Shown: in pieces, positions 1-7,665 of the stretch | How positions within the stretch are numbered: position 1 is the stretch's first letter | How the letters are laid out: every line of letters begins with the position of its first letter | Source: Ottowia thiooxydans DSM 14619 | GTDB lineage: Bacteria > Pseudomonadota > Gammaproteobacteria > Burkholderiales > Burkholderiaceae_C | Reading direction: 5' to 3' | Assembly: GCF_000422885.1 (NCBI RefSeq) | Contig: NZ_KE383942.1 | Span: 189,353-253,352 of the forward strand | DNA: 64,000 nt | Position numbers and translations under genes: made by a program | Notes under the pieces: model-generated | The model's input: only the letters and a program-made list of their open reading frames with translations | Told to the model about the DNA's origin: nothing | Database searches by the model: none

Positions 1-978
1 GATGGCTTTGCGCGTGTCGTAGTAGAGCAGGTCTTCCCGCTCAGTCGTGAACCCTTGCGCCAACGCCTGCTCAGACATCAGCTTTCGGCCAATAGTGAGA
101 GCCTGGTTCCAATCGAGGCCTGGCTCGAGTTGGGCGCTGCCAGGTGCAGGCAGCGACTTCGCTGTTCCCTGGAATGGCAGGCCTGATTTTTTCATCGCGG
201 TCTGATAGATGGGCGAGAGATTGAAAGCCACGCTGCTCCACGCGAAGACCAAAAGCATGGGCCAGATCCAGAGACCGCCAGCACGGTGCAGGTCGAAGTT
301 TCGCTTATAGGCGCCGTCGTGCCATCGGATTAACCAGGATTTTTTCCATTTCACAAGCCATGGCCTTCTGGTTGATCCGCCCTGAGCTCGCCACATAGCA
401 GCGTCATGAGAAGGATTCAGGCCACTCTTGGCTTTTCGCCCGGCGACCGGTAAGGTCAGCCAGAAGCCGAAAAAGCAGTCCAGCGTCCACAGTATCGCTA
501 TCGCACCGAGCAAGACAGTCCCAATCGTGCCGAGCGCCAACGAATGGTGGAGACGGTATACGAAGGGCATGACATGCTTGGCGTCGAATCCGATGTCCCC
601 AAGTACCCTGTCGCCCAGCACTTGTCCTGTGTAGGGGTGAACGAGAACCTGCAGCACGGGCTCTTCGGGTGCGCCAGGCTGACCTGGCCGGGCCACCACA
701 TAGAACACGGCCGAGCGACCGATCGCCTGGCTGAGTGGTATGTGATTGACCAGCTTGTTGGGGTAGGATTTTTCAACTTGCGCGCGAAGTGCCAAAGGGG
801 CCAGCGCCTGCTCAGTACCCGGCGCTGGTTGAGCCTTCAGGAGCGCGGGGCTTAGCAATGCATCCAGTTCCTCATACCAGGCTAAGAGGGCGCCGCTCAA
901 CCCTGCAAGAAGCAGAAATCCGGCCATGCTAAGGCCGATCCAACGATGCAGGCTTGCGACCGCCGATCGCAGGCGCAC
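1..978 (-). CDS. PepSY-associated membrane protein, partial (C-terminus beyond window)
   Basis: The frame is open from a GTG at 978 to the window edge (326 codons). The N-terminus (VRLRSAVASLHRWIGLSM) runs into a first transmembrane helix, GFLLLAGLSGALLAWYEEL, followed by a periplasmic PepSY-like stretch (VLVHPYTGQVLGDRVLG), then a helix pair around GTIGTVLLGAIAILWTL and LWIWPMLLVFAWSSVAFNL. This is the PepSY-TM (PiuB-like) architecture. Such proteins are commonly encoded beside TonB-dependent siderophore receptors and are thought to help reduce or release iron at the inner membrane; that role is inference here. The GTG lies 2 bases after the receptor stop, so the gene is probably translationally coupled to it. 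No ATG is available in this frame near the junction, so the exact start is uncertain. Confidence 0.8.
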   Translation of the reverse strand, partial: MRLRSAVASLHRWIGLSMAGFLLLAGLSGALLAWYEELDALLSPALLKAQPAPGTEQALAPLALRAQVEKSYPNKLVNHIPLSQAIGRSAVFYVVARPGQPGAPEEPVLQVLVHPYTGQVLGDRVLGDIGFDAKHVMPFVYRLHHSLALGTIGTVLLGAIAILWTLDCFFGFWLTLPVAGRKAKSGLNPSHDAAMWRAQGGSTRRPWLVKWKKSWLIRWHDGAYKRNFDLHRAGGLWIWPMLLVFAWSSVAFNLSPIYQTAMKKSGLPFQGTAKSLPAPGSAQLEPGLDWNQALTIGRKLMSEQALAQGFTTEREDLLYYDTRKAI

Positions 979-980
979 CG

Positions 981-3506
981 TCAGAAATCCATGGTCGCGG
1001 AAATGCTGAATGTGCGTGGCGCAGACAACACAATGCCACCTGAGCCAGCGCTGCCTTCCCAATAACTGCGGTTAGCGAGGTTCAGGATGTTGGCTCGAAT
1101 GGTGAGCGGACGGCCAAATGAGCGGGTGAGATAACGTGCGCCCAGATCCCAGCGAGCCCACCCTGGCAGCTTGAGGGTGTTCTGTGCATTCACGTACTGC
1201 GAGCCTGTCAACAAGGTGCGTGCCGTCAGCGTCAGGCCGGGCAGGAATGGTGTATCCCATTCCACGCCAGCATTGCTGATCCAGCGCGGAGCAACGATGG
1301 CGCTTTTGCCGTCGTTGGCGCCACCTTGCGTACGCACCTGCTTGGCTTGCATGTAGGTCACTCCACCCAGAATCCGCACACCGCGCACCACCTGGCCGAA
1401 TGCACTGACTTCAATTCCCCGGTTGCGTTGCTCCCCGTCCATCACATAGCGGTATCGATTGGGCGCGCTGCCAGGTACTGTGATGGCATTGGGTTGCCGT
1501 AGCTCGAAAAGCGCGATGGTGCCAATAACCTGGCCAAAATCGACCTTGACGCCCAGCTCCGTTTGTTTGGTCTTGATGGGAGGAAAGGCCTGACCGGCGT
1601 TCTCAGCGTCCGCAGGTGCCGTGGCGCCCGCGCTGAGCCCCTGGATGTAGTTTGCGTAGATGGATGTGTTGTTCCACGGTTTCAACACCAGGCCCACCGC
1701 TGGTGAATTGACTGATTTCCCATAACCGGAAACCCAGTTGTTCACAGGTGCTGTGCCAGCGTAGTTGTCGACAGTGATTTTCTGGCGCCGCATGCCCAGC
1801 GTGAGCTGAACGGCGCCGTCCTGCCAGGACATGGTGTCGGAGATGCCCACTGAAGCAAGTTTGGTTTCAGAAGCCTGGCGTGTATCCAGAAAGCCAGCAA
1901 AAGGCGCGCCTGTCTGAAAAGGGTTTTCAACGAAGACCGGGCGATGAAGGTTTGATGCGAAACCCTGCCACTGAGCGAAGGCGTAGCCCGCTGCGATATC
2001 CATGGAGGACGCCGCTATGTTCAGCTCGTGCTGGGCATTCAATGCGCCAAACTTCAGCCGCATACCCATGAGATAGGACTTCGACTTGGAAGACTCCGGA
2101 TAGTTGACGGGCGAAGTGGTGGTGTCGCCAGCGGGATTGAGAATGCGGGATTCGGTACGGAAGTTCGTGTGGTGATGATTTCGAGCCCCTGCAGCCCCAA
2201 AGAATGACCAGACGGGTGACACGTCGTACTCTGCTTGAGCAACGTAATAGTCGTCCTTGTAACTTCTGCGCTCCCAGGATTGGGCGAATCTTTCACCGGC
2301 TCTTGGCGGCAAGGGAATCGCACTCAAGGTGGGGGCCAGGCGGTAACCCACTGCAGCCGCCTTGGCATCATCTGATTGATACCCCACGTCGAACGATGCG
2401 CGAAGTTTGTCGCCTCTGTAGTCAAGTCCGATGGCGCCCGCAGCCAGTGTGATGCTCTGGCCTGAAGTAGAAGTATGGCCGCTGCGGTAAACACCGTTGA
2501 CTCGCACTCCGAACTGGTTGTCTTCGCCCCAACGCCGGCCCACGTCTATATGCCCTCCCCATTGGGAGTTGGAGGCATAGCTGGCCGTGAGGCGCGTGAT
2601 GGGCCTATCGGCTGCGCGCTTGGGCACTACGTTGATAGCTCCTCCAACGCCTCCGCTGGGAGCCATGCCGGTTAACAATGCGCTGGGACCTTTGAGAACT
2701 TCCACGCGCTCCACCGTTTCCAGCGAGAGGCTGCCATAGGGCAGGACGCCGTAGAGGCCGTTAAACGAGATGTCCCGGTTGGCCAGGCCAAAGCCGCGCA
2801 GAAAGAAGTTATCGCCGCCACCTACGCTGGTGTTGCGTCCCCGGGAACTCATGCGAACGGCGGGATCATTGTCCAGAACATCGGCCAGTGTGGCGGCTTG
2901 CTGGTTCTGGATGAGTTCACTGGTGTAGTTGGCAATGCTGAAGGGCGTGTCCATCACGTCCTTATTGCCCAGCAACCCGAGCCGTCCTCCCCGAGCAAGC
3001 TGTCCGCCAGAGTAGGGTGGGGGATTACTGTCGGCGGACTCACTTCGCGCGGTGACCGTGACCGTCTGCAAGGTGGAGACCCCTGAGTCCCGTGGTGTGG
3101 CTTCTGATGATTTCGATGCCGCCACTGATCTGCGCAAGACATAACCTCCGCCCGCACCCTGAATCGCTTCCAGCCCTGAACCCTCCAGCAAAGCGGAAAA
3201 ACCGTCATGCACTCCGAAGCTGCCCGCAAGTCCGCGGCTCGTTTTGCCCGCTGTCAGTGATCCATCAACTGACAGCACGATGCCCGCTGTGGTGGCGAAG
3301 CGGTTGAGCGCTTGATCAAGCGAGCCAGCGGGAATGTCATACCGCACCTCAGAGACCGCACGCTGCGCTGGTTGGGCCAAGGCTATGGATGGCAGGGCCA
3401 GGCCACTGGCACTCAAGCAAAGGAGCAGCGCAGCGTGGGCCAGTGGGGATGGGGCAGCAGGTTTGGGCGAGAGATATTGCGAACGTATGAGGTGGCGCGG
3501 ATGCAT
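981..3506 (-). CDS. TonB-dependent siderophore receptor with STN signalling domain (FecA/FpvA type)
   Basis: An outer-membrane receptor of 841 residues. A signal peptide ends near ALPSIALAQ. An STN domain follows at about residues 50-125 (RYDIPAGSLDQALNRFA), which passes a signal to FecR. The plug domain lies at about 175-290 (VERVEVLKGPSALLTG, GGAINVVPKRA) and a 22-strand barrel runs to the terminal aromatic (SISATMDF). The ATG at 3506 has AAGGAAAG just upstream, so I prefer it to the TTG one codon earlier. Together with fecI and fecR upstream and the PepSY gene downstream it forms a cell-surface signalling iron-uptake unit. The substrate cannot be read from sequence; ferric siderophore is the family expectation. 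The 128-base gap to fecR may hold a separate promoter, since receptor genes in such modules are usually transcribed by the cognate ECF sigma factor. Confidence 0.93.
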   Translation of the reverse strand: MHPRHLIRSQYLSPKPAAPSPLAHAALLLCLSASGLALPSIALAQPAQRAVSEVRYDIPAGSLDQALNRFATTAGIVLSVDGSLTAGKTSRGLAGSFGVHDGFSALLEGSGLEAIQGAGGGYVLRRSVAASKSSEATPRDSGVSTLQTVTVTARSESADSNPPPYSGGQLARGGRLGLLGNKDVMDTPFSIANYTSELIQNQQAATLADVLDNDPAVRMSSRGRNTSVGGGDNFFLRGFGLANRDISFNGLYGVLPYGSLSLETVERVEVLKGPSALLTGMAPSGGVGGAINVVPKRAADRPITRLTASYASNSQWGGHIDVGRRWGEDNQFGVRVNGVYRSGHTSTSGQSITLAAGAIGLDYRGDKLRASFDVGYQSDDAKAAAVGYRLAPTLSAIPLPPRAGERFAQSWERRSYKDDYYVAQAEYDVSPVWSFFGAAGARNHHHTNFRTESRILNPAGDTTTSPVNYPESSKSKSYLMGMRLKFGALNAQHELNIAASSMDIAAGYAFAQWQGFASNLHRPVFVENPFQTGAPFAGFLDTRQASETKLASVGISDTMSWQDGAVQLTLGMRRQKITVDNYAGTAPVNNWVSGYGKSVNSPAVGLVLKPWNNTSIYANYIQGLSAGATAPADAENAGQAFPPIKTKQTELGVKVDFGQVIGTIALFELRQPNAITVPGSAPNRYRYVMDGEQRNRGIEVSAFGQVVRGVRILGGVTYMQAKQVRTQGGANDGKSAIVAPRWISNAGVEWDTPFLPGLTLTARTLLTGSQYVNAQNTLKLPGWARWDLGARYLTRSFGRPLTIRANILNLANRSYWEGSAGSGGIVLSAPRTFSISATMDF

Positions 3507-3634
3507 CAACTTTCCTTTTCGATGGTGGCAGTGGCCGCGTTCACGTTTGTGATGGGCCTTCCCTTGTTTCCCGAACGAAAAGAAAAAAGTGCTACCGTTG
3601 AAGAAGCTTTTTTTAGCGCTCTCTGCGTTATTTC

Positions 3635-4675
3635 TTAGTTATCCATCCGCGGACGCACGGTGACCCAGTAACGGGTCACCCGGTCGACCCTGACCGGCAA
3701 CGCTTGTGCGAGCGTAGAAAGCGCCAGCTCGGTGTCATCTAACGGGTAGACGCCAGAGACGATCAAATTGCGCACCGCCGGGTCACAACGCAGCACGCCG
3801 GCGCGGTAATGCCCCAGCTCGGCCAGGAAATCTTCCATGCGCATGCGATCAGCCACCAACAGACCGCGCGTCCAGGCTGTCTCCGTAGCTGCCGACGCGG
3901 TGGATATCTCCACGGTGCCGCTGGAGAAAAGAGCGCGTTGCCCGGCGTTCAGCCGGGTGGCATTGGAAGCCTCTGCCTGAGGACGGATCTCCACGGCACC
4001 GTCTTCGACCATGGCCTGTGATTTTTCTTGTAGTTGACGGACCGTGAAACGGGTCCCAATAGCACGCACAGCCCCCTGTGCCGTATGCACCGTGAACGGA
4101 CGCGAGGTCAACCCATTTAACGCCTGTGGATCGGGCGCTGTGGCTACGAAAATCTCACCTGCCCGCAAGAACACATTTCGGCCCTCTGGGCCAAACTGAA
4201 CGTCAATTGCGGTGGCGGTGTTGAGTATCAGCCGGCTTCCATCGGGCAGGTTGATCTCTCGCCGTTCCCCATGGCTGGTTCGGTAATCAGCCATGATGAG
4301 TTGCCACTGTGGGCCCTGCCGCAAGGCGTAGGCTCCGAAGCCAGCCCCCGCGACGACCACAATGACACGCAAAGCGCTTCGCCGTGAACTTGATACCGTC
4401 ACCGAGTTGGCCACGCGTATCGCCGTACCCGCTCCCGGGCTGGAAAGGGATTGCAGTTTCGCGTCGGTTCGCTGGATTTGCCCCCATGCCCGCGCGTGCT
4501 CCGAATCTTGCGCCACCCAGCGCTCGAAGTTCTCTCGCTCGGCGGCGGTGACTTCCCCGGACCAGAACGTGACCTGCCATTCCAATGCCTGTTGCATGAC
4601 TCTGCTGGCTAGCGGAGACTGACGTGGGCCGGACGAGCCAGAAGCGTTGAATGGGGTTGCCGTGGCTTTTCTCAT
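3635..4675 (-). CDS. fecR: FecR-family anti-sigma/sigma regulator
   Basis: An inner-membrane regulator of 346 residues linking the receptor STN domain to the ECF sigma factor. A cytoplasmic N-terminal DUF4880 segment (about 30-75: WQVTFWSGEVTAAERENFE, WVAQDSEHARAW) is followed by one membrane helix near residue 110 (VIVVVAGAGFGAYAL). A periplasmic FecR domain follows (GERREINLPDGSRLILNT, VRAIGTRFTV), then a DUF4974-like C-terminus (LVSGVYPLDDTELALSTLAQ-like region). The N-terminal start ATG at 4675 is 9 bases after the fecI stop, so the two are one transcript. FecR proteins both hold back and activate their sigma factor, depending on receptor occupancy. Confidence 0.92.
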   Translation of the reverse strand: MRKATATPFNASGSSGPRQSPLASRVMQQALEWQVTFWSGEVTAAERENFERWVAQDSEHARAWGQIQRTDAKLQSLSSPGAGTAIRVANSVTVSSSRRSALRVIVVVAGAGFGAYALRQGPQWQLIMADYRTSHGERREINLPDGSRLILNTATAIDVQFGPEGRNVFLRAGEIFVATAPDPQALNGLTSRPFTVHTAQGAVRAIGTRFTVRQLQEKSQAMVEDGAVEIRPQAEASNATRLNAGQRALFSSGTVEISTASAATETAWTRGLLVADRMRMEDFLAELGHYRAGVLRCDPAVRNLIVSGVYPLDDTELALSTLAQALPVRVDRVTRYWVTVRPRMDN

Positions 4676-4684
4676 GGCGGGGTG

Positions 4685-5209
4685 TCAAGTCCCGAGTATT
4701 GAATGAAGCGATTGGGCGGCACGCAACATGTATTTGCGAACAGCGCCAAACGAGACGCCCATGCGCTGGGCGATCTCCGTGTAGGTGAGTCCATCGAGTT
4801 GGGACAACAGGAACGCCTCCCTCACTTTGGGTGGCAAGGCACGGAGTGCAGCATCTACTTGCAACAGGTCTTCCAACACCAGAGCACGTTCTTCCTCCGA
4901 AGACGACAACGCTACAGGAAGATGAGTCAAAGCCTCCAGGTAGGCCGTTTCCAGTAATCGCCGTCTGTACAGATCCACCACCAAACCTTTGGCGATCTGT
5001 GTAAGGTGCGCGCGCGATTGTTCGGCTTCGGGCGTTCGCCCGGAAACAAGAATCCGCAGAAAAGTGTCCTGGGCAAGATCTGCGGCGTCGAATGTATTGC
5101 CCAATCTGCGATGCAGCCAACTCTGCAGCCATCGATGGTGGTTGCTGTACAACGCGTGGACGCGCAGAGTTGTATCGCTTGACAGCATGAAAGTGTCTGC
5201 CATTTGCAT
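4685..5209 (-). CDS. fecI: FecI-like ECF sigma factor
   Basis: A 174-residue ECF (iron-starvation group) RNA polymerase sigma factor. Region 2 is seen at DAADLAQDTFLRILV and region 4 at ALPPKVREAFLLSQLDGLTYTEIAQRMGVSFGAVRKYMLRA (split motif: LDGLTYTEIA, then the helix VSFGAVRKYM). It should direct transcription of the receptor operon just downstream. Two possible ATGs lie at 5209 and 5203, with no strong ribosome-binding site to decide between them. A palindromic Fur-box-like site sits 14 bases before the start, which fits iron repression of this module. Confidence 0.92.
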   Translation of the reverse strand: MQMADTFMLSSDTTLRVHALYSNHHRWLQSWLHRRLGNTFDAADLAQDTFLRILVSGRTPEAEQSRAHLTQIAKGLVVDLYRRRLLETAYLEALTHLPVALSSSEEERALVLEDLLQVDAALRALPPKVREAFLLSQLDGLTYTEIAQRMGVSFGAVRKYMLRAAQSLHSILGT

Positions 5210-5222
5210 GCGCAGGTTTACT

Positions 5223-5241
5223 AATGAGAATAGTTCGCATT
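5223..5241. promoter_or_regulatory. Fur-box-like palindrome upstream of fecI
   Basis: The 19-base sequence AATGAGAATAGTTCGCATT is a near-perfect inverted repeat (AATGnGAA / TTCnCATT) about a central base. It resembles the Fur consensus built from GATAAT-type hexamers and lies immediately before fecI, the expected position for iron-dependent repression. A longer AT-rich region follows upstream (5280-5340). The match is by eye; no score was computed. Confidence 0.65.
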
Positions 5242-5859
5242 CTATTCGTCCTGCAGTTTGCTATGCGAGGCAAGGTGTTGTTGAATTTTCTAGATAAAAA
5301 ATAAATACTAAAGTAATCAATAATTAAGTTGTCTTCGCTGATCTTTCTTTTCTCTAGTGTCCTCGTTTGACTGCGGTCAATGCTCCAGCGTTCTAGCTTA
5401 TGCACAAAAAGCATGTTGCGGCGCATCAAGATCTTGTGATCGTCCGGCTTTCAGTGTTGAAACTGCTGTGAACGTAAGTGCTTGATTTAATTGGATTTAA
5501 GAAGCTGCCATTTTTGCGGGCATTCCAGACAAAGCCTTGTTCTATAAGGCGCGGGAGCGTTTTCCGACCATCTATCAACAAAGTTATCCACAGAAACACT
5601 GGATGACTCGTAAAGCGCTTTGAAATCAAGCGTTTGAAGCGCTTTCCCAAAAAGGAAGTGAAGCTGCTCTCCCTGTTTCTCGGCCATCGGAGGAGGGCAT
5701 CTGGCCGCATTTCGGCTTGTCATTGCTCTCAGAAGGATTCACTCATGGCTTCTCGGCGGTAACGTCTGACACGCGAGGCTTGGCCGGGCCGCTACACTTG
5801 GGATAGAACGATGCGGCTGTGTGCTGCGTTGCATTAAATTCATTTGTAAGGAATCCGAC
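5242..5859. other. Intergenic region between fecI and the LapA-like gene
   Basis: About 620 bases. The part nearest fecI (5280-5330) is strongly AT-rich and probably contains its promoter. The rest has only short open frames without recognisable products. A single TTATCCACA (5584-5592) matches a DnaA box but stands alone. AAGGAA before 5860 is the ribosome-binding site of the next gene. I see no gene here. Confidence 0.5.
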
Positions 5860-6465
5860 ATGTCCTTGAGATCCCTGTTCCTGCTGCTCGTCGGGGCGGT
5901 CATTGTTATTTTTGTAGGCGTCAACTGGGCGCAGATGACTGCGCCTACCGAGCTTTCCCTGATTTATACGGATGTCCGCGCACCGCTGGGCTTGATCCTG
6001 CTGGGCTTGATGGCGTTGCTGGCAACGGTGTTCGTGGCCCTGATCGCTTACATGCAGACCACGGTACTTTTCGAGACACGTCGCCACGCCAAGGAGCTGG
6101 CGATCCAGCGTGATCTGGCAGATAAAGCCGAGGCTTCGCGCTTTACCGATCTACGGGCACACCTGGATCGCGAAGTTGCGCGGCTCTCCGAAGTTATCAA
6201 CAACCAAAGCAGAGAAACGCTTTCCCGGGTGGATCGCGCTGAAATGGGCCTTCGAGAGCGCCCGGTAGATGCTGAGATTTCACGGCTGGTACAAGCAGTG
6301 GAAAACCATAACCGTGATCTGCATTCCCGTGTGGACCGCCTGGAAATGGGTCTGCGCGAGGGCTTGGCCGGGTACATACCCGCGCCTTCTTCTGTCTCGC
6401 CTTCCACCACCGCCACTCTGGCGGCTCCAACTCAGGACGATATCGGCAAAGTGGTGCCTAGCTGA
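5860..6465 (+). CDS. LapA-like (DUF1049-type) two-helix membrane protein with coiled-coil tail
   Basis: A 201-residue protein. ATG at 5860 follows GTAAGGAA at good spacing; the longer open frame from 5821 lacks this support. Two membrane helices lie at about residues 4-25 (LRSLFLLLVGAVIVIFVGV) and 43-66 (LGLILLGLMALLATVFVALI), separated by a short loop with NWAQMTAPTELSLIY, as in LapA/DUF1049 proteins. A long charged coiled coil follows. Within it the phrase SRVDRxEMGLRE occurs twice, about 35 residues apart, each preceded by a Gln/Asn-rich segment, so the tail has an internal repeat. The C-terminus is Pro/Ser/Thr-rich. The function is unknown; LapA-domain proteins are linked to envelope lipid assembly in other bacteria, which I cannot confirm for this one. 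Confidence 0.72.
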   Translation: MSLRSLFLLLVGAVIVIFVGVNWAQMTAPTELSLIYTDVRAPLGLILLGLMALLATVFVALIAYMQTTVLFETRRHAKELAIQRDLADKAEASRFTDLRAHLDREVARLSEVINNQSRETLSRVDRAEMGLRERPVDAEISRLVQAVENHNRDLHSRVDRLEMGLREGLAGYIPAPSSVSPSTTATLAAPTQDDIGKVVPS

Positions 6466-6572
6466 CGCTTGCGCTGGGTTGGGCTTCGAAGGCGTTTCAA
6501 GAATGAGGGTTTGTTGTTTACCCGGCACCCACTAGATGCGATGGTTTTTGATAGTCCTCGTGTCTTTATGCG

Positions 6573-7550
6573 TCATTCCACCAGCCTCAACGCCTCTATG
6601 AGGCCCGCTACGTTGCTCACGCAGAGCTTGTCATAGACCGCGCTAATCTGGGTTCGTACTGTGGCGGGTGCGCGGTGCAGTAGATCGGCGATCTCTTTGT
6701 GCGTATTACCCCGGGCCACCAACTGCGCCACAGTGAACTCCCGGGGCGTCAACTCGTCCACCGCGCAGCGCGGGCGGCTTTGCAGGAAAAGCAATTGGTG
6801 TTCCACCCGCAGCCTCACCACGTGGCTGTGCCCCTTGAAACGCACGGCCCCTTGCAGAAATGCCTTAATGACCGCCGGAGGCAATACATCGCCGCGGCAG
6901 CCATCCCACTCGGCGCGCAAGGCCTGCTCGAACGCTGCGTCCGCGTGGTAAATCACCCCGCGCAGGTCGGCAATGGCGGCCCCTCGCGCGACCTGGCCCC
7001 CCGTCACCGCGGATTGGGCCAAGTGCGTGAGCCGGTTCAGCTCCAGTGCTTGCTGTATGTGCGGCATTAGGCCCGCAAGCAGCACGCGCTCCGTCTCGGT
7101 GCAATAGGCTCGGTCGTCGGCGCGAAACAGCGTCAGCCATCGGGTGAAGCGGGTCTTGGGGTTGACCGCGCCGCCAATGAAGAAATGGGTCTGCCGAAAG
7201 CGCTTGCCATATGCGAGCAACGGCTTCTTGTCCGGACCGGCAAACCATGAGTCGGCGTGGAACGCCAGCGTCGCGTTGGGCTCCTGCGCGGCCAGCGCAC
7301 CGGCTGTGTCCAGGTGCTTGATCTCCTCGTAGGCCTGCAGCATCTCCGGTGGCTGGCAGTGCAAATGGATGTTGTGCACGTCGATGCCTACGGGCGTCAG
7401 CGTGGCCGAACCCCACATCGACGAATCGAACGGCAACACGGGCTTGACCAACTCCAGCGCCGCGTCCTGGAATTGATCCAGAGGCAATTCGTGCGATAGG
7501 CGGTACAGATGCAGCAGCAGTGCGTTGTAGCTGTCTAGGGTGGAGGGCAT
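6573..7550 (-). CDS. LuxR-family transcriptional regulator
   Basis: About 325 residues from the ATG at 7550 (a TTG at 7565 would add five). The C-terminus is a LuxR/GerE helix-turn-helix: DELTPREFTVAQLVARGNT, then KEIADLLHRAPATVRTQISAV, with the usual LTxRExxVxxLxxxGxxxKEIA pattern. The N-terminal 200 residues look like a PAS/GAF-like sensor region without a motif I can name; there is no receiver Asp and no autoinducer-domain signature. It is divergent from the lipoprotein gene at 7666, with about 115 bases between them, so that gene is a possible target. The effector is unknown. Confidence 0.85.
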   Translation of the reverse strand: MPSTLDSYNALLLHLYRLSHELPLDQFQDAALELVKPVLPFDSSMWGSATLTPVGIDVHNIHLHCQPPEMLQAYEEIKHLDTAGALAAQEPNATLAFHADSWFAGPDKKPLLAYGKRFRQTHFFIGGAVNPKTRFTRWLTLFRADDRAYCTETERVLLAGLMPHIQQALELNRLTHLAQSAVTGGQVARGAAIADLRGVIYHADAAFEQALRAEWDGCRGDVLPPAVIKAFLQGAVRFKGHSHVVRLRVEHQLLFLQSRPRCAVDELTPREFTVAQLVARGNTHKEIADLLHRAPATVRTQISAVYDKLCVSNVAGLIEALRLVE

Positions 7551-7665
7551 AGCGAGAGGGAGCAATCAAGGGCAAATCTACATCAAAAATACTGCATTTG
7601 CATGATTTTGTTTCTTCTGTATCAAAGCTAAGGTGTGCACGCGCAATCATTACAGGAAAAATCCC

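Noticed and set aside
5584-5592. TTATCCACA, a perfect DnaA box
   Set aside because: It is alone. No second box, AT-rich unwinding element, or dnaA, parA or rep gene is nearby, so it does not support an origin.
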